DNA of 64,000 nucleotides. Origin: Whalleya microplaca. Taxonomy: Eukaryota > Ascomycota > Sordariomycetes > Xylariales > Xylariaceae. The position numbers were made by a program, and so were the translations under genes. Shown piece after piece: positions 48,140 through 60,875 of this stretch. How positions within the stretch are numbered: position 1 is the stretch's first letter; every line of letters starts with the position of its first letter. A model generated the notes under the pieces. It worked only from the letters and a program-made list of their open reading frames with translations. It was not told the DNA's origin and did no database searches. Location: positions 558,001-622,000 of the forward strand of contig MU385719.1 in NCBI GenBank assembly GCA_022497155.1. Reading direction: 5' to 3'.

Positions 48140-48229
48140 AGTCGCGTGGTCTAATGGTTATGATTTCTCGTTCACATTGATGTGTTCAAAGTTCCGAGAA
48201 GGTTCCGTGTTCGATCCACGGCGTGACTA
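48140..48229 (+). tRNA. tRNA-Val (CAC) with a 17-nt intron
   Basis: Full cloverleaf by eye. The acceptor stem AGTCGCG pairs with CGTGACT (one G-T pair), with discriminator A at 48229. The D arm contains GGTCTAATGGTTA (A box). The anticodon stem TCTCG pairs with CGAGA. The T arm is CCGTG-TTCGATC-CACGG (B box). The anticodon loop reads TT-CAC-A followed by the intron at 48177-48193, placed one base 3' of the anticodon as in all nuclear tRNA introns, then C. CAC decodes GUG valine. A short T-run at about 48232-48237 can end Pol III transcription. No CCA is encoded, as expected for eukaryotes. Confidence 0.85.
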
Positions 48230-50789
48230 CACTTTTGCCTCATATAACCCTAAAACTCTCAAATTTTGCTTTTTCTTTTTATGTTTTCCATTTCTTTTTA
48301 ACTTTAGTCCCGATACTAGAGCATTTGAGAAGCATTCATTACTCTGGACTGCATGAGTAGCAACTAACTCATCCATCTTAGAGGAGAATATAATCTTGTA
48401 CAGGACGTAGTATTGGTTAATGTTTCTCATCAGCATTCAACAGTAAGTAGCCCTTTTCGCAACACGGATGCCCGGAACTGTGCAAAGTGTAGAGAGAAAC
48501 ACAGACTGTGTGGCATTCATACGAAAGAGGTACCACCTATCGAAAGCACGTTAGCATCAAGGCACAGCATACAACTAGCGGTTAGGAAGAACGTAGTGCA
48601 CGTCAGCCTTGCAGGTCGTACACCAATATATGGCCACGTGTGAGCTCGCAATCTTTACCTTATTTAATATCGTTGGCATCTATCTGGTCACACCTAACTC
48701 GAACGGGAAGCAGCGAGTCCTACCCATTCAGTGGCACATGCTCGTATTTGTGATGCCCTTATTGGCGTGTGTGCAGCTTCACTATTTTCGTTGATAGGTA
48801 AAGTGATATATACTATTTTCACGTGGTTCCTTATGTGAGCTTGGGATAGGCCTGTTAGGATGAGCATTGAGCCGCCGTAGCCTACTTCCTGTATGCATGT
48901 CGTCCTCTTGATGGCTGGTTTCATAGCTTCCTCGAAGACGGGCCGAATGCATATATTCATAGATAACGCCAGGGGTTCCAAGCTGAGTTTGCCCATACTC
49001 TTATTACATATGATAGCACTCCGATAGGAATGGAATGAATGTGCTCATAGTAAAACTAGGCTGGAGGTATCGGTAGGGATCTAATGAGCGACCAGGATAC
49101 CCCTATATCAAGTTAGGCAGGCTTGAACGGTATGGCTACCGCTTGTTGACCAGGAGCGCAAAATCCCGATTCTAGGCCAGGGAGCGCCAGCAATGTTGGC
49201 AATATATTCAGTTGTGTAACAGGTATCTATTAAGGTTGCATGGATGAAAAGCCTTATTGGATTTAGAGTATGCCCTTATCTCGTTCATCTCAAACTATGA
49301 ATGAGGACCTTAGGGTTTACCTAGGATCCCAGACCATTATACTGTGTTCTTCTCCAAAAGTTTAAGAACAGAAGAAAGAAAAAGAAAATTTTAAAATTAA
49401 AATTAAAATATAAGAATATCAAGGAATATATTTTCTTACAATGCTTATAACATCATAAACATATATGCCAATAGTTCCAAGTCATGTTGAGTACTCGAGA
49501 GATTAAAGCGCTCCAATCCGTAACACCAACAATATGTAGGTATATAGGGAGCACAGGTAAGCAGTAATGGCATTTTTATGGACACAATCGGGGGATCTGA
49601 AGCATGGGTCGGCTAATATCACATCAGGAGCCAGCCAAACAGAGTCCATTGCAAGCAGGGAAGACAGGGAAAGTTCACAGGACACAAGATAATGCTGAGC
49701 AAGGCTCAAAGAGGAACTGATGTGCTATCTAGAAGCTCAAATAGTCTAACAGTCAGGTATCTGTCTAGCTGTGCAGCTGTCAGCTGTTAATGCGCCTACC
49801 TACAGCCTTTCAACCTTTCAACGTGAGTCTAGATGATATCACAACAGAGTTCTATAGTTAGCCCGAGATTATCTATCCTTCAAGATACAGATTTACTAGG
49901 GGTTTCGTAAGAAAACGTCACAGTTGAAATTCAACTTGAAAAGAAATAAAGTCGTTTCAAACTGCTCATCAACGATGTCAACGGGAGATATGATAGATGA
50001 CTCAGACATATTCGTCGTAATCTCTTGTCGGGATGACAAACAAGAATATAGCCAAGTAATAGGTAAGGCTTGCGATATGATTCGTTATTTTGATATAACC
50101 CCCTACTTCGGCCCAATGTCGTTATCATATTTACGAGGAAGGTTTGATATGATTTCTCTCCAGCCAGCCTTGTCCTTACTTCGAGACCCCTTAATATCTC
50201 GAGTTAATTGTCAAAACTCGGTCTTGGCGCGTGCAGGGCTTCCCCATTCGTTCAACAGCCCAATCGGCCGTACCATATCCGGACAAGGTGGTGAGTCCGG
50301 TGCCCATTGAGTGCCGGGGAATGCATTTCCACTGCTTATATTGATTTGGGGCTTTTGAGACATGACGCTTCTACTGATAGTAATAGCACGTCCTTGACTT
50401 CTATTGGTGTTCATCTTATGAACCGGGAATCCGTGGCTCATTCACGGTCGTAAGTCGACAAGCATCGAGGAAAGACAAGAGACTTTAGAACATGTGATCT
50501 CAGTGTACTAGAGATTAATTGGAATCATTAACCCTGAAAGATATCCCCACGTAAGAAACGCCTCCACATTCAACTGGCCTATATGCTATACGCCATGCCT
50601 CTCCGAACGCCCGTACGGAGACTCTCACCTTCCGACATCGTACAATGCAAGCTCCTTGTACCACAGTACCCAAGACAGATGCCACGACGCCGCTTATGCT
50701 TTACGAGTTTGAGGATCACCGCGACTGCAGTGCGACCCCATTTTTCATTCTACAACGAACCACGAGAATTCGCCGGTACCAGTCAGACG
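48230..50789. other. AT-rich intergenic, 2.6 kb, no gene recognised
   Basis: Gene-poor stretch including an A/T homopolymer-rich patch (49360-49440, AAAATTAAAATT type). A 129-codon frame at 49924-50310 (+) has no recognisable family. Confidence 0.5.
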
Positions 50790-52609
50790 TCAAACATTCA
50801 ACAATGTCTCGTCCTTCTCCCAGTCCTCCCAAGTTGGCTTATCGAATCCATTGGGTCTCGTGGGTCTCACATGACCAATCTTTAGCCCTTCGACCTCTAG
50901 TGGCTCCTTCGGCCACGCCACCGTGCCACCAAACCCCTCGCTATACGCAGACTGCATCCATTTGTCCACGAATAGAGTCGGATGCAAAGCTTTCATACTG
51001 CGTAGAGCCCGCCCGCCAATCTCATCAACGGAATCGTTGTGGCGCAGCTCGAAAAAGCGTGGGTCATGCTCCCGCCGTAGTTTGTCTTGGACGTCGGCCG
51101 GGTATGTGCCGAGGGAGAGAAGGAAAGTATCGTACTGAGACAAGCTCGTACGGCAAATCCAGCTACCGCCCTCGGTGGCACGCCGGTATATACCCGACAA
51201 AGCTGCGATAGTGCCGACGCACCCCGTTCCGTAGTCCGACATAGGGAACGGTGGAATCACCGGCTCATCGAGCCCCATGAACCAGCCTTGTTCCCATGCT
51301 ACACCCGTGACGCAGTCGGCTATTTGCTGCCATCCCGGCCGCCCGGCCCATTCGGCGCCTATTTCAGTCCCACCAAAGCAATCCTCGGCCACATAGACAA
51401 TACCTCGGCCACGCTGTGCTGCTCTTGCGGCCAGGTCTTCTGGACGGTAACCGAGAGCCGCGACTGCGCCTGGCCGGTAACCATCAATGATAACGTCGGC
51501 AGTCGTGAGTAGGTCTTCGAAGATGGCGAGATCATCTGGGTCTTTGAGGTGTAGCGATGTCGTGTGTTTCCCCGTATTGACATCTACTTGGAAGAATGGC
51601 ACATCTGGTAACTGCGAAGACGTAATCTTTAACACGGATGCCCCGTGTGCTGCTAAAGATCGACCAATTGTTGGTCCTGCAATGACCCGGCACAGCTCGA
51701 TGACACGAAGTCCCTCCAAGCATTGGCTTGGACCATCCGCAGTCATCGGAAGTGACATGGGTGGAGTATGCTGACCTAAGGGCCGTACGGTAAACAGTGG
51801 AAGTGATGTCATTGTTCGACCATGAGCACTTCTCTGGTACCTTGCACTAGTGAGGACAGGAACGCCTGCCTGACGATATTTCTGATTCAATGCATCTAGT
51901 TCAGCCGCAGAGAATTGCTTGACCGCACCTTCGATAATGTTGATGCATTGGTGATAGTCGTTCACATCGGGTAGAAAGGCAGGGAGGCCTATCATATTCA
52001 GGGTTGTGGTAGCTTCTAAAGAACCATGGATATGATAGTATTCGCCCGGGTTTCTGGTTTCGTAGAGACCCGCTGACAAGCGGCGATATAGATTTGACTG
52101 AGCCTGGTTGAGATCAGTGTCTTTAACATCTAGTTAGCACAGACATTCCTAACAAGTACATGGACCTTTCAACACGAACCGGGTATTTGTTCCTTGACCT
52201 TTGGGCTAGACTTGTCCAGGCCATCAATGTTCGTGATGTATGCGGACATCAAGAAGCACGTCACCGTTTCCAGGTTGACGCTAATCTTTTGTCCGCGTTT
52301 CATGCAGCGAACATCTGCAATAGCAGCGGCAGCGCATCCCTCTAGTGCCTTGAGCGCTGCTGCTGCCTCTTGTTCGCGCAAGGGGCACGGAAAACAGGCC
52401 ATGTCCCCTGTTGGAGAATGCCTGGAGAACAGAACATGTTGGACATACTGCAGGAACTCGCTTGGCAGTTCTGATTTGGCCGAATGCCACAAGGCCTTGA
52501 AGGCGGCTTCTGATCCTTCACCTACCGAATAAGTCCTACACCCCACAGGGATAGATGACACCGCCACCGTGTGCTTGATAGTCATAGTAGTGGCAATAGA
52601 GTCGAGCAT
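50790..52609 (-). CDS. CoA-transferase family III (CaiB/BaiF-like) protein
   Basis: Family III enzymes move CoA between carboxylic acids. Two exons: 52609-52180 and 52129-50790, giving 589 aa. The intron joins KEQIPDVKDTDLNQAQSNLYRRLSAGLYETRNPGEYYHIHGSLEATTTLNMIGL, typical of the long fungal members with a duplicated architecture. The C-terminal half carries CLEGLRVIELCRVIAGPTIGRSLAAHGASVLKITS, VDVNTGKHTTSLHLKDPDD, ADVIIDGYRPGAVAALGY and the rest of the fold. The catalytic Asp was not assigned with confidence. The N-terminal half (TYSVGEGSEAAFKALWHSAKSELPSEF...) matches the usual start of this group. The ATG at 52609 is a choice. The frame stays open to another ATG at 52747, which would add a Cys-rich leader (YCCDIC, CRPC). 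Neighbours are an MFS permease and a Zn2Cys6 regulator. Confidence 0.85.
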
Positions 52610-55209
52610 ATCAGAACAGGGCCTGCATGGAAAAGTGGAAGAGGAAAACTTAAACCGGTATGCCACATGGCTACTTAAAGCTCGGGATTCTTGAAAATAT
52701 GGATCATAGATGGCAGTACATATATCACAACAATATTTGTGATTCATCGTTCCGGTACTACTCACCGTAAATTCGACCCATCGGTGATATCTTGAGTCGG
52801 GTACGAATCATCGCACTTTTTGCATTAAGGTACGGCAAGTGAATTATGGGCGATAAGACCCGGACCATCTGGCAAAGGATGTGCATTCGAGGCGCTGACG
52901 TGCGGAAAGCGTCTAGAAATTTGATGCTGACATGATAGACCGCTACTTGATCTGGAGCCAAGAAGCAAATCTAACTTTCTAACCATATCCCGAATTACTA
53001 GTCAGAGAACTAAGGATGACTAGAAAGGTCTATTGGTAGACACACCAGCTTGCGACACAGCCGGACGAATTCAGACTCACCGCATCATTGGCCTGAAGAG
53101 ACAATACAGACTTTAGCGTGTGCTTTAAAACAACTTAGTCTGGCTTACTGTTAGTATAGAATTGATAGAAACGAAATATGGTTGGGAAAGCGGTATCTTC
53201 GCTCGGGAGATATAATACTAGGTAGTCCCCGGCGGTATTTGCTGGGCTCCCCGCGGTGAGAAATTGGTCAGGCATGACGAAGCACCGAAAATAACATGCA
53301 AGATCGATCTCGTGAGTTGGCGGAGGTCATAAGAGCCGGTCGGGTCGTTCGACCGCGAACCAAGAGTGAGATTGGTGAGGTTGGGAGAATGCTGCGAAAG
53401 AACATCATCTGAAGGGTTGCATGCAGATCTGGACACGGGACAGTCGACGAAAGAGACACCAAGCTCGACGTTGACATATAGACCGTTTAAGACAGACTGC
53501 ATGGGCGGAGACTTGTGAGGCGGCTGGCAAATAGGACAATAGGACGATACGACGGGGTGCATCATCCGAGAGCAATGCAAGATCTTGTGTCGCGAGTTTG
53601 AGAGATAGCGAACCGACGGCGACCTCACAGAGTAGGTGGCATACTGCGTACATACAACCCAGGCGCCAGGTAGCACTCATCCCCAGCATGCTGTGTAGAC
53701 GGATATGCGTTTTTGACAGAATGAAGATGGGGGAATATTTTTCAGCTGCTTACAAAATTGTGAGTTGTAAGTTGTCGAAAGTTGACGGTTTGACTGGAGC
53801 TGAGTTGAGCCGCAAATGGAGCCTGGTTGCTTCCTGGTTGCCTGAGTCTTCCACGCCCGTCCCCATCCAGTCCCCCGGATCCTAGAGTTACAGTAAGCCG
53901 TATTAGGTGCATTACCCGACGATTTAGCGTCAGCAGCTTAGCCCTATCTGGGTCCCTATCTTGGTTGATCGTGGGGTGGGGGTCCCACTCAACCCTCGCT
54001 ACCACCTACCCAGCTACCATCCCATCTTCTGTCTCTGGTCATCATATTTCATATTCTCATGCTGGTGTTCGGGGGGAGCAAACAAGTAGGTACCAATGAT
54101 ACTCTAACGTCGAACCTGACATATTCCTAACCGGGCCATTTTCTTACTACATATTGACCGAATATTGACCAAAAAACAGGAGTTGCTGAGTTGACGAGTT
54201 GACCTGTCATTTCTTCATTTGTTTTAATATATCATATCTGCTCTGGCACCTGGTAGCTTGCTTGTCATGTTTCGTCTCATTCATACTTCCATACTTGATG
54301 TGTGTGTGTGTGTGTGTGTTCATGTCTGCATTCTGCAATACAGTCCATTTCAGACTGAACGCTGAACAGCCGGTCGAAAAAAGAAGAAAAGAAGGACAGG
54401 CCCTGGCTGCTGGCAAAAAGGAAAAAAACGCCACCATCCTGCCCAACCGAGTCTCACTTGATTGATCTACCGCCGCAGGTGCCCAATCTACCAATCACCG
54501 TTCTACCAATCTGCCAGCCTGCTTCCATTTCTCATCACATCATGACCGATCAAAGTCAAGGTCGGTCTCGACCGCATACTGCCCGTGTTCCTAGAAGCAC
54601 CACCTGTGGCTGTTCCTGTTCCTGTTCGGGGGTACATGTGGTTAACACCCTACCAGCCTACCCCCAGAAGCTTGCTTTCTAGCTTGAGAGAGTAGAAAGC
54701 CTGCCCTTGCATTCCCTTCGCCAGATTGCTCTCTTTTCATGTCAATCTCCCGCATCCGACGCATTCGGTTGGTTTCAAGATTCTTCTCCCTTTTGTCTCT
54801 CTTTCCATGGGTCTTGTCAGTTTGTCATTGTGACAGGTCACTATACCGCTTCACCGTCTATACTCGATTTATACTCTTCTCCACTTGGTCTACTCGCCCT
54901 GAAAACCTGACTGAACCCAAGCCACCCCGCTACCGTTGCCGCATGCAGCTCGATGCTCATACGCCGCCGGGAAGACGAGCACCTACTAACTCAACCATCC
55001 GCACGAACCCAAGGATCTGAGTCTGAACCCCGTCTATCTTCCGATAGGGCTGAGCCTGTTCCTCTTGTCCGCATCCGAGACCGATCCATCAGCCATCCCG
55101 TGACGTGAGACCGGCGCCGTCCCGAGTCATCGTCACCATCTCCATTGTCCGACCTTGTGGCGGCGTGTGTCGGATGGCGGATGTGACCTGAACTGTGGCT
55201 CTAATCATC
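52610..55209. other. Divergent upstream region of CoA-transferase and Zn2Cys6 genes; no gene recognised
   Basis: 2.6 kb. The last kilobase (54.2-55.2 kb) is CT-rich, like a long 5' leader of the Zn2Cys6 gene, and contains a (TG)n run and small ATG-initiated frames such as one at 54543. No known protein family appears. Confidence 0.45.
54299..54319. repeat. (TG)10 microsatellite
   Basis: Uninterrupted TG run of about 21 bp in the presumed leader or promoter of the Zn2Cys6 gene. Confidence 0.95.
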
Positions 55210-58200
55210 ATGACACGACCTAAGGTTCCCCATGACAAGAGACAACGCACCGCCCAGGCCTGCGATTCCTGCAAACGTAGGAAGCAGAAGGTCAGTAAAC
55301 CTGTTTCTTATATATTTTTTCTTCATTGTTCTCTAAAGACCCCGTTTCGTCCGTAATCCTCGGTACTGTTCAGTGCCGACCATCCCTCGGCCTTCAATAA
55401 TGAAGGGGTATATAATAGGATAGAAATGCTATCAGGGATCCGCTTCTATAAGTCTCTTCCTTTAAAGTATACAGCGTGCGTCATGAGAAGTCGTGCTATG
55501 CTACTCTACTCGGATATCTGGTCTGTCTTACAATGACCGGCTCAGTTGTGTAGCATTCTTAATGTGAATACTATATCCCTAAAGGTCACTGGTCAATCCG
55601 AGTGGACATCAAATCTTACCGTCGTCAACAACCTGCTAACAGGGACGTCGTTGTAGTGCAATGGGTTGAAACCCTGTAACACATGTACGAAACGGCACCT
55701 GGAGTGCCTGTACACGCCTACAAATCTTGAGCAATTATGTCCACAAGAATCCCCGACTAAACGTCGGCGTAGCGAAAATTCGCCGAAGATGTTGATATCC
55801 ACTCTGGAAACTTGTCAAAGTACTACGACACACAGCCCGTCGCTGACGTCGTGGAATCACTCTGCTGACACACCGGCGATGACTTTTACGAAAACAGAGT
55901 CCCCCGAGTTGAACCAGAAGAAGTCGATGGCGACCACTCGACACTTACTCAGCGGTATAGATCGGGATTTCGATACTAGCTCTAGGATCAGCAATACTAG
56001 CGGTGCTGCTGATGAGGCCGAAATCTTCCACTTGCCAAGAATGCTCCAGGACTCGACAGGGAGACTACGTAAGTGTGATTACGCCCTATGCCAGACGAGA
56101 GACAGCTTTCATTCTATTTGCGTGGACCGGACTGCTTTGCCTGAAATCCTTGAGCAAAGTGAGATCTTGTTATGAGGGCGACAGAGAGGAATCTTGACTT
56201 AAAGTTTACATGGGCACAGCACCCGTACTTTCGCTGGCAGTCTAGGGCACATGCTAATATGTGGGCCTAGTATACGTAGGCGACTCTGCGACTCTTGCAT
56301 GCCTCCAGTTGATTCGTATGATCGTCGAAAATATCGCTGGTCCATCCGAATTCACCGTCGATCCCCGGAGGCACATGATAATGGAGAACACAATCTCACT
56401 ACCAGAGAATGTCAGACCAACGGGTGTTCTTCCAGATAGAAAGACAGCCGACGTTCTAATGAGGTCTTTCTTCTCTAATGTACGTATACCCTCCTCGTAA
56501 CAGTCAGGTGACTTACGAGTTTCAGACATCAGGTTTCATCGAAGTATTCAACAGGGAAGCTTTCGTCCAGGAAATGGAAGAATGCTACAAAGACCCTCTC
56601 AGTATCAGCCAATCCCGTTTGTGTATACTATACCTTGTTTTTGCTATCGGTTTAGTACTCGCTCGGCCAGCATCTGGGAGTGTCGAAGCCGATGTAATCC
56701 AAAGACTACGCTCGGAGCCAGATAGCCGCGCCGAGCTATTCTTTCGCAATGCCAAGAGTCTGGCTGATCCCGTGGCAGGATTTGAGGATGCTGACTTTTG
56801 GTCGATTCAAGCTCTCCTTTTGATGTCTCTCTACATGCTGACGGTATCCAAGCGGAATGCTTCATACGCATACTATGGTGAGCCACGCCAGGTCATCCCC
56901 CTCTTATATATTACCTGCACACGCTATTTGCATCTTTCAGCTTCGTAGACTCTGCCTGACCACAACGTATAGGGATGGCAGTACGGTCTGCCTTTGCTCT
57001 CGGGCTACACAGGGAGGAGAGTATGGTGATATTTGATGTTTCGCAACGCCGCGTTCGAAAGCAACTTCTGAGGACATTGTTTGTCCTCGATCGCTTTCTT
57101 GCAGCCTGTCTTGGTCGACCTACGGCAATATCCGACGAAGACTGCTCAGAAGGTGCTCTCGAAGCTCCGCGGACGACAGCTTCTGGTGAGATCGCTATGA
57201 CCGGTAACGCAGAGGCAACAGGCTCAGGGGCACTCGATGCTGCTGTAAGAAGCTGTCATCTGATTGGCGTAACGTTGAAGAGGGTGTACTCAAAACGGAA
57301 GATATCGACCACGCTTGCGCAAGAAATCGCAAATGACCTGGTGGCTTGGAATCGAGAATTGCATCCAAGCCTGCACTGGGGACATATTATGAATGCGCCA
57401 ATTGACCCATCACAAGGTATCGCTATCCTCCACACTAACCTTCTGCATTGCCACTCCGTCATGCTCCTTACGAGGCCTTTCTTTCTATATATTCTTAAAA
57501 AAACGTGCGAACATCATCACCGCAAACCTCATGGGCACTCCCGTCTCAGTCCAAGAATGGAAAACTTTGCTCAAACTTGCGTGGAGGCCGCGCAGCATAC
57601 GTTGGTCTTAGCCCAAGCTGCGCTTGACGCCGGGTATCTGCCACAATGCAATCCTTTTGTAATGTGAGGATCCCCTCTGTGGTATGAAGGGAAGAATGAA
57701 AGCAACTAATCAGAGTTTTCTTCGTGCCATAAGACACTTTGTCTTTGCAGCAGCACTTATATTATTAAGCAACGAATTCGCCTCATTGTATCATAATCTT
57801 GACGCAGGGGCGTCCATTCGCAAGGCCATCACAATTTTGAAGTACTGTGCGCAAGGGGACAAACAGGCCGATCGCGTCTCGTATATCGTCGAAAGCTTCA
57901 GCAAGGCAAACGTGGCCTGGGCGCAAGAGGACGAGATGACAACTCTTCCTGGGCGGAAGATACCTACCATACCCACGCTTTCACAAAACACCCAGCTCGA
58001 CCCGATGTCGAACTTCTTTCACGCCATCAAGTCAGAATACAGGGAACATCGTACTGACGGTCTACCAACGGTAAAAGAGCAACCGATGATGGCTATGACC
58101 ACAATGCCTCCGGCGGCGTCCGTGCAATCGATGATGTCGACGACAGTGCAACAGCCTAGTCCGGAAGGTAGTGTGTCTCTGAGCAGCGGCATGGCGGCCA

Positions 58201-58427
58201 CGGGGATGGCACCGGGGATGGACCCACTCAGCGGAGGCGACACGGAATTCGACTTCGACGCCCTCTGGAGCGGCTGGCCATCGGTCCAGACTGGCGAGAT
58301 GAACATACCGCAAGAATTACACGCTACCGAGAACTTTGGACCCTACGTACTCAGTCAGCCACAGGTACCACACGCGAACAGTCTGAATACCAATGTGCCA
58401 CTGTACCCTCCATCAGACTTTCGATGA
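55210..58427 (+). CDS. Zn2Cys6 fungal-specific transcription factor
   Basis: Nuclear regulator with a GAL4-type zinc cluster and the fungal_trans (middle homology) domain. Six exons: 55210-55290, 55657-56068, 56271-56479, 56526-56877, 56973-57663 and 57716-58427, giving 818 aa with every phase in agreement. The zinc cluster is CDSCKRRKQK-CNGLKPCNTCTKRHLEC. The 366-nt first intron, long for this genome, falls exactly before the third Cys. The linker is Ser/Thr-rich. The fungal_trans region includes TSGFIEVFNREAF, DFWSIQALLLMSLYMLTVSKRNASYAYYGMAVRSAFALGLHREES and RTLFVLDRFLAACLGRPTAISDEDC. The C terminus is Met/Pro/Ser-rich with an acidic FDFDALWSGWP motif, a likely activation region. The target genes are unknown; the CoA-transferase gene is the nearest neighbour (divergent). 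Confidence 0.94.
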
Positions 58428-60875
58428 TGACAACGCTTTTATGATCATGACTCAAGAATATAAGACACACCAAGGTGTGGACCACCCCACAAGATAGGAC
58501 AGAACGATGAGATATGGACTAGGAGCACATACACGTATATAAAACGGCTTATGCAAGCCTCCAGGACTTTATAGTGGGCCTCATCTGGCGTTTGATTTAG
58601 ACGGACAACTTGCAAATAGGTACGCCTGCGCCGGCGAAGGTAATGACCGAGTAAGTAATCGGGGGTAGGCCTTGGGGCATGATGGTGGCGGTCCTTCTCT
58701 ACTATATATCTTCTCTTCTTTAACACCCTTGGTTGGAGCCCCATGAGCAGGACTCTTTAGTTAGGCTCTGGTTAGAAGGCACATAAGGGTTGTGAATTAA
58801 GATACCAAATACCAAGTCTATTTTTCCGATACCATTCTTCTGCTTCATACTCGTTAGTCAACTGGAGAAGGAACCCGGGTGTGGAATGAACTGTTGACAT
58901 CGAGGGCGGATCTGCCATCCCCGCTGGTCTCTGGCCACGACGGCGCAGATACGGTCTTCCTCTCATTGAGGTACCAGCAGCGCGAGCGGAAGTGACACTA
59001 TGTGAGTTGGCTGGCCTGATTTCTCTAGAAAAGTAATACTCGCACTTCGAACTCGTCTCTCGATAGGTAAGCTTCCTCAGGACATTCGAATGACCTGGAG
59101 GTTAGGTACGGGCGGCAGATGAGAAGCCGCGGTAGATTCCTATAAACCAATAGCTACAACTGATAGATAAACTTTGTGGGGGTTTAATTAGAAAGAAAGT
59201 GGTAGAGTGAGTGAAGAGAGAATTGGCGAACCATACCAAAATCCACAAGTCGTAGATATATAACAGCTAGTGTAGTCTGATAAGCACTTACTGATTTTTC
59301 CTTTTCCTCTTTTTAGACGAGCATGTTTCCTAACCGTTCGACACAATTATATAGTAGGTAATAGCAGGTGGATGGGAGGAAACCCCGTCTTTGTAGGGTG
59401 AGATGATTTATTTTCATTGTCCACTTACAGATGTAAGAGGCCCGCGCTGAGAAAAAGTAATGTGGGATCAGTTCGTAACTAGATTAGCTTTCGATAGCCG
59501 ATAGATAGATTCCTGGGGATATGCAACGAGCTTCCCTGCTCATCATCCATAAAGAAGCAAGAACCACGCTATGCGGAGTAAATAAATACCTCATCTCATG
59601 GCAGATTGAGTGGGTACAGAGAAGTTTACAATGTGGGTAAAGCAGTCTGAATAGAGTTTCAGAGATGTGGACGGACGAGTTCGCAGTCCCAACCTGCTGT
59701 CCCTTCTCCGACTCCCGTCGGCTATACTTCCGATGTATGTAGTGCATACAAACAAGGGTATCCCTGAGATGGAGACACGTCTAGCGTCCATCACCGCAGC
59801 TCATATCCAACCTACATATAAGTATCCTTTGCGGGGCACCCGTTCGAAGGCTCAAGGTGTTGGCTGAAAAGCCCATACGTCCGAAAGAGACGGGACGGCC
59901 TTGAATTTCGAAATTTCGGGTCTAGCGTATTTTGCTTGTAGTGAGTTGCCCTAGCTGGAAGCGTATGTTATACCGAGCGGCTCGTAGATCATTGACACAC
60001 TGTTAGGGGTGGAGAGGCGTAGGCCACAGCGTGATTAGGTATTCCTGACGGTTTTATTTTCGACATTGTGTGTTGGTCTGTTCATCTGGTGCTCTACTTT
60101 CTAAGTCTAGCTGCTTCTGATAACGCTCCAAGACACTTTCCTCCAATCTAGCATACGCAAGCGCCTGCGTATCTGTTTCCATGGCGCGTCCAACATACTG
60201 ACGCAGTCCTCTGTATTTCGGACTCTACTTGGGAGCCCGGTTTCATCTGTAGCCCAGCGATTCTGGAAACATACTGTTCCGGAACCAAACAGCTCTTTCC
60301 GCTGCATCCCTCCTCCAAAATTAAGTAGCTGGGTGGGTATTCGAAATATTCAAAGCGGAATATTGAGATCCCTTCTGTAGTCTTGATAATTCGCAATCTG
60401 GTATCGAGTAAAGCCGTCCGAAAATTCAAAGTCAAATCAGAACAAACAAACACCAGAACACCGGCTAAGCCCCAAATCAGAGGCCCCCCCCCAACCGCCC
60501 CCCGAGAGATATTATAGCCATGACAGGACACGGCAGACAAAGGAAAGATGACGGTGGGAAGGTATCTGTACACAGCTCGGTGCTGGGAACCCGTAACCTG
60601 TGACGAGCAACCTGTATTCGTTCCTAACACCTGACATGCAAGCAACAAACAAGTTTTTCCTTCCCGCCCATATGCCGGTTGCCCGAGCTAATGCGAAACT
60701 CTCTAAATGGCCGTTATGTCCCAATCCGTGAATTATGGCTTCTCATGTCTCCCCCGGCTTGGCGGGAGAGTAAGAAGCAAGCATTAAAATAAGTATCTAG
60801 AAAAATTTCTGCTTCATACAACGAAAGTAGAATGGCGAGCAAAAGGTTCCCCTAGGTGAACTGATACATACATGT
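58428..60875. other. Intergenic, 2.4 kb, convergent 3' ends; no gene recognised
   Basis: Between the 3' ends of the Zn2Cys6 and bZIP genes. A 166-codon frame at 60148-60648 (-) looks random. No RNA gene was recognised. Confidence 0.45.

Noticed and set aside
49924..50310. 128-aa plus-strand frame
   Set aside because: No recognisable family, no supporting splice structure or context; probably chance in an intergenic region.
54543..54682. Small ATG-initiated frame in the presumed leader of the Zn2Cys6 gene (possible uORF)
   Set aside because: The transcription start is unknown, and the peptide has no sign of conservation visible from one sequence.
60148..60648. 166-aa minus-strand frame between the Zn2Cys6 and bZIP genes
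   Set aside because: Composition looks random, no family resemblance, and a homopolymer C run lies in the middle.
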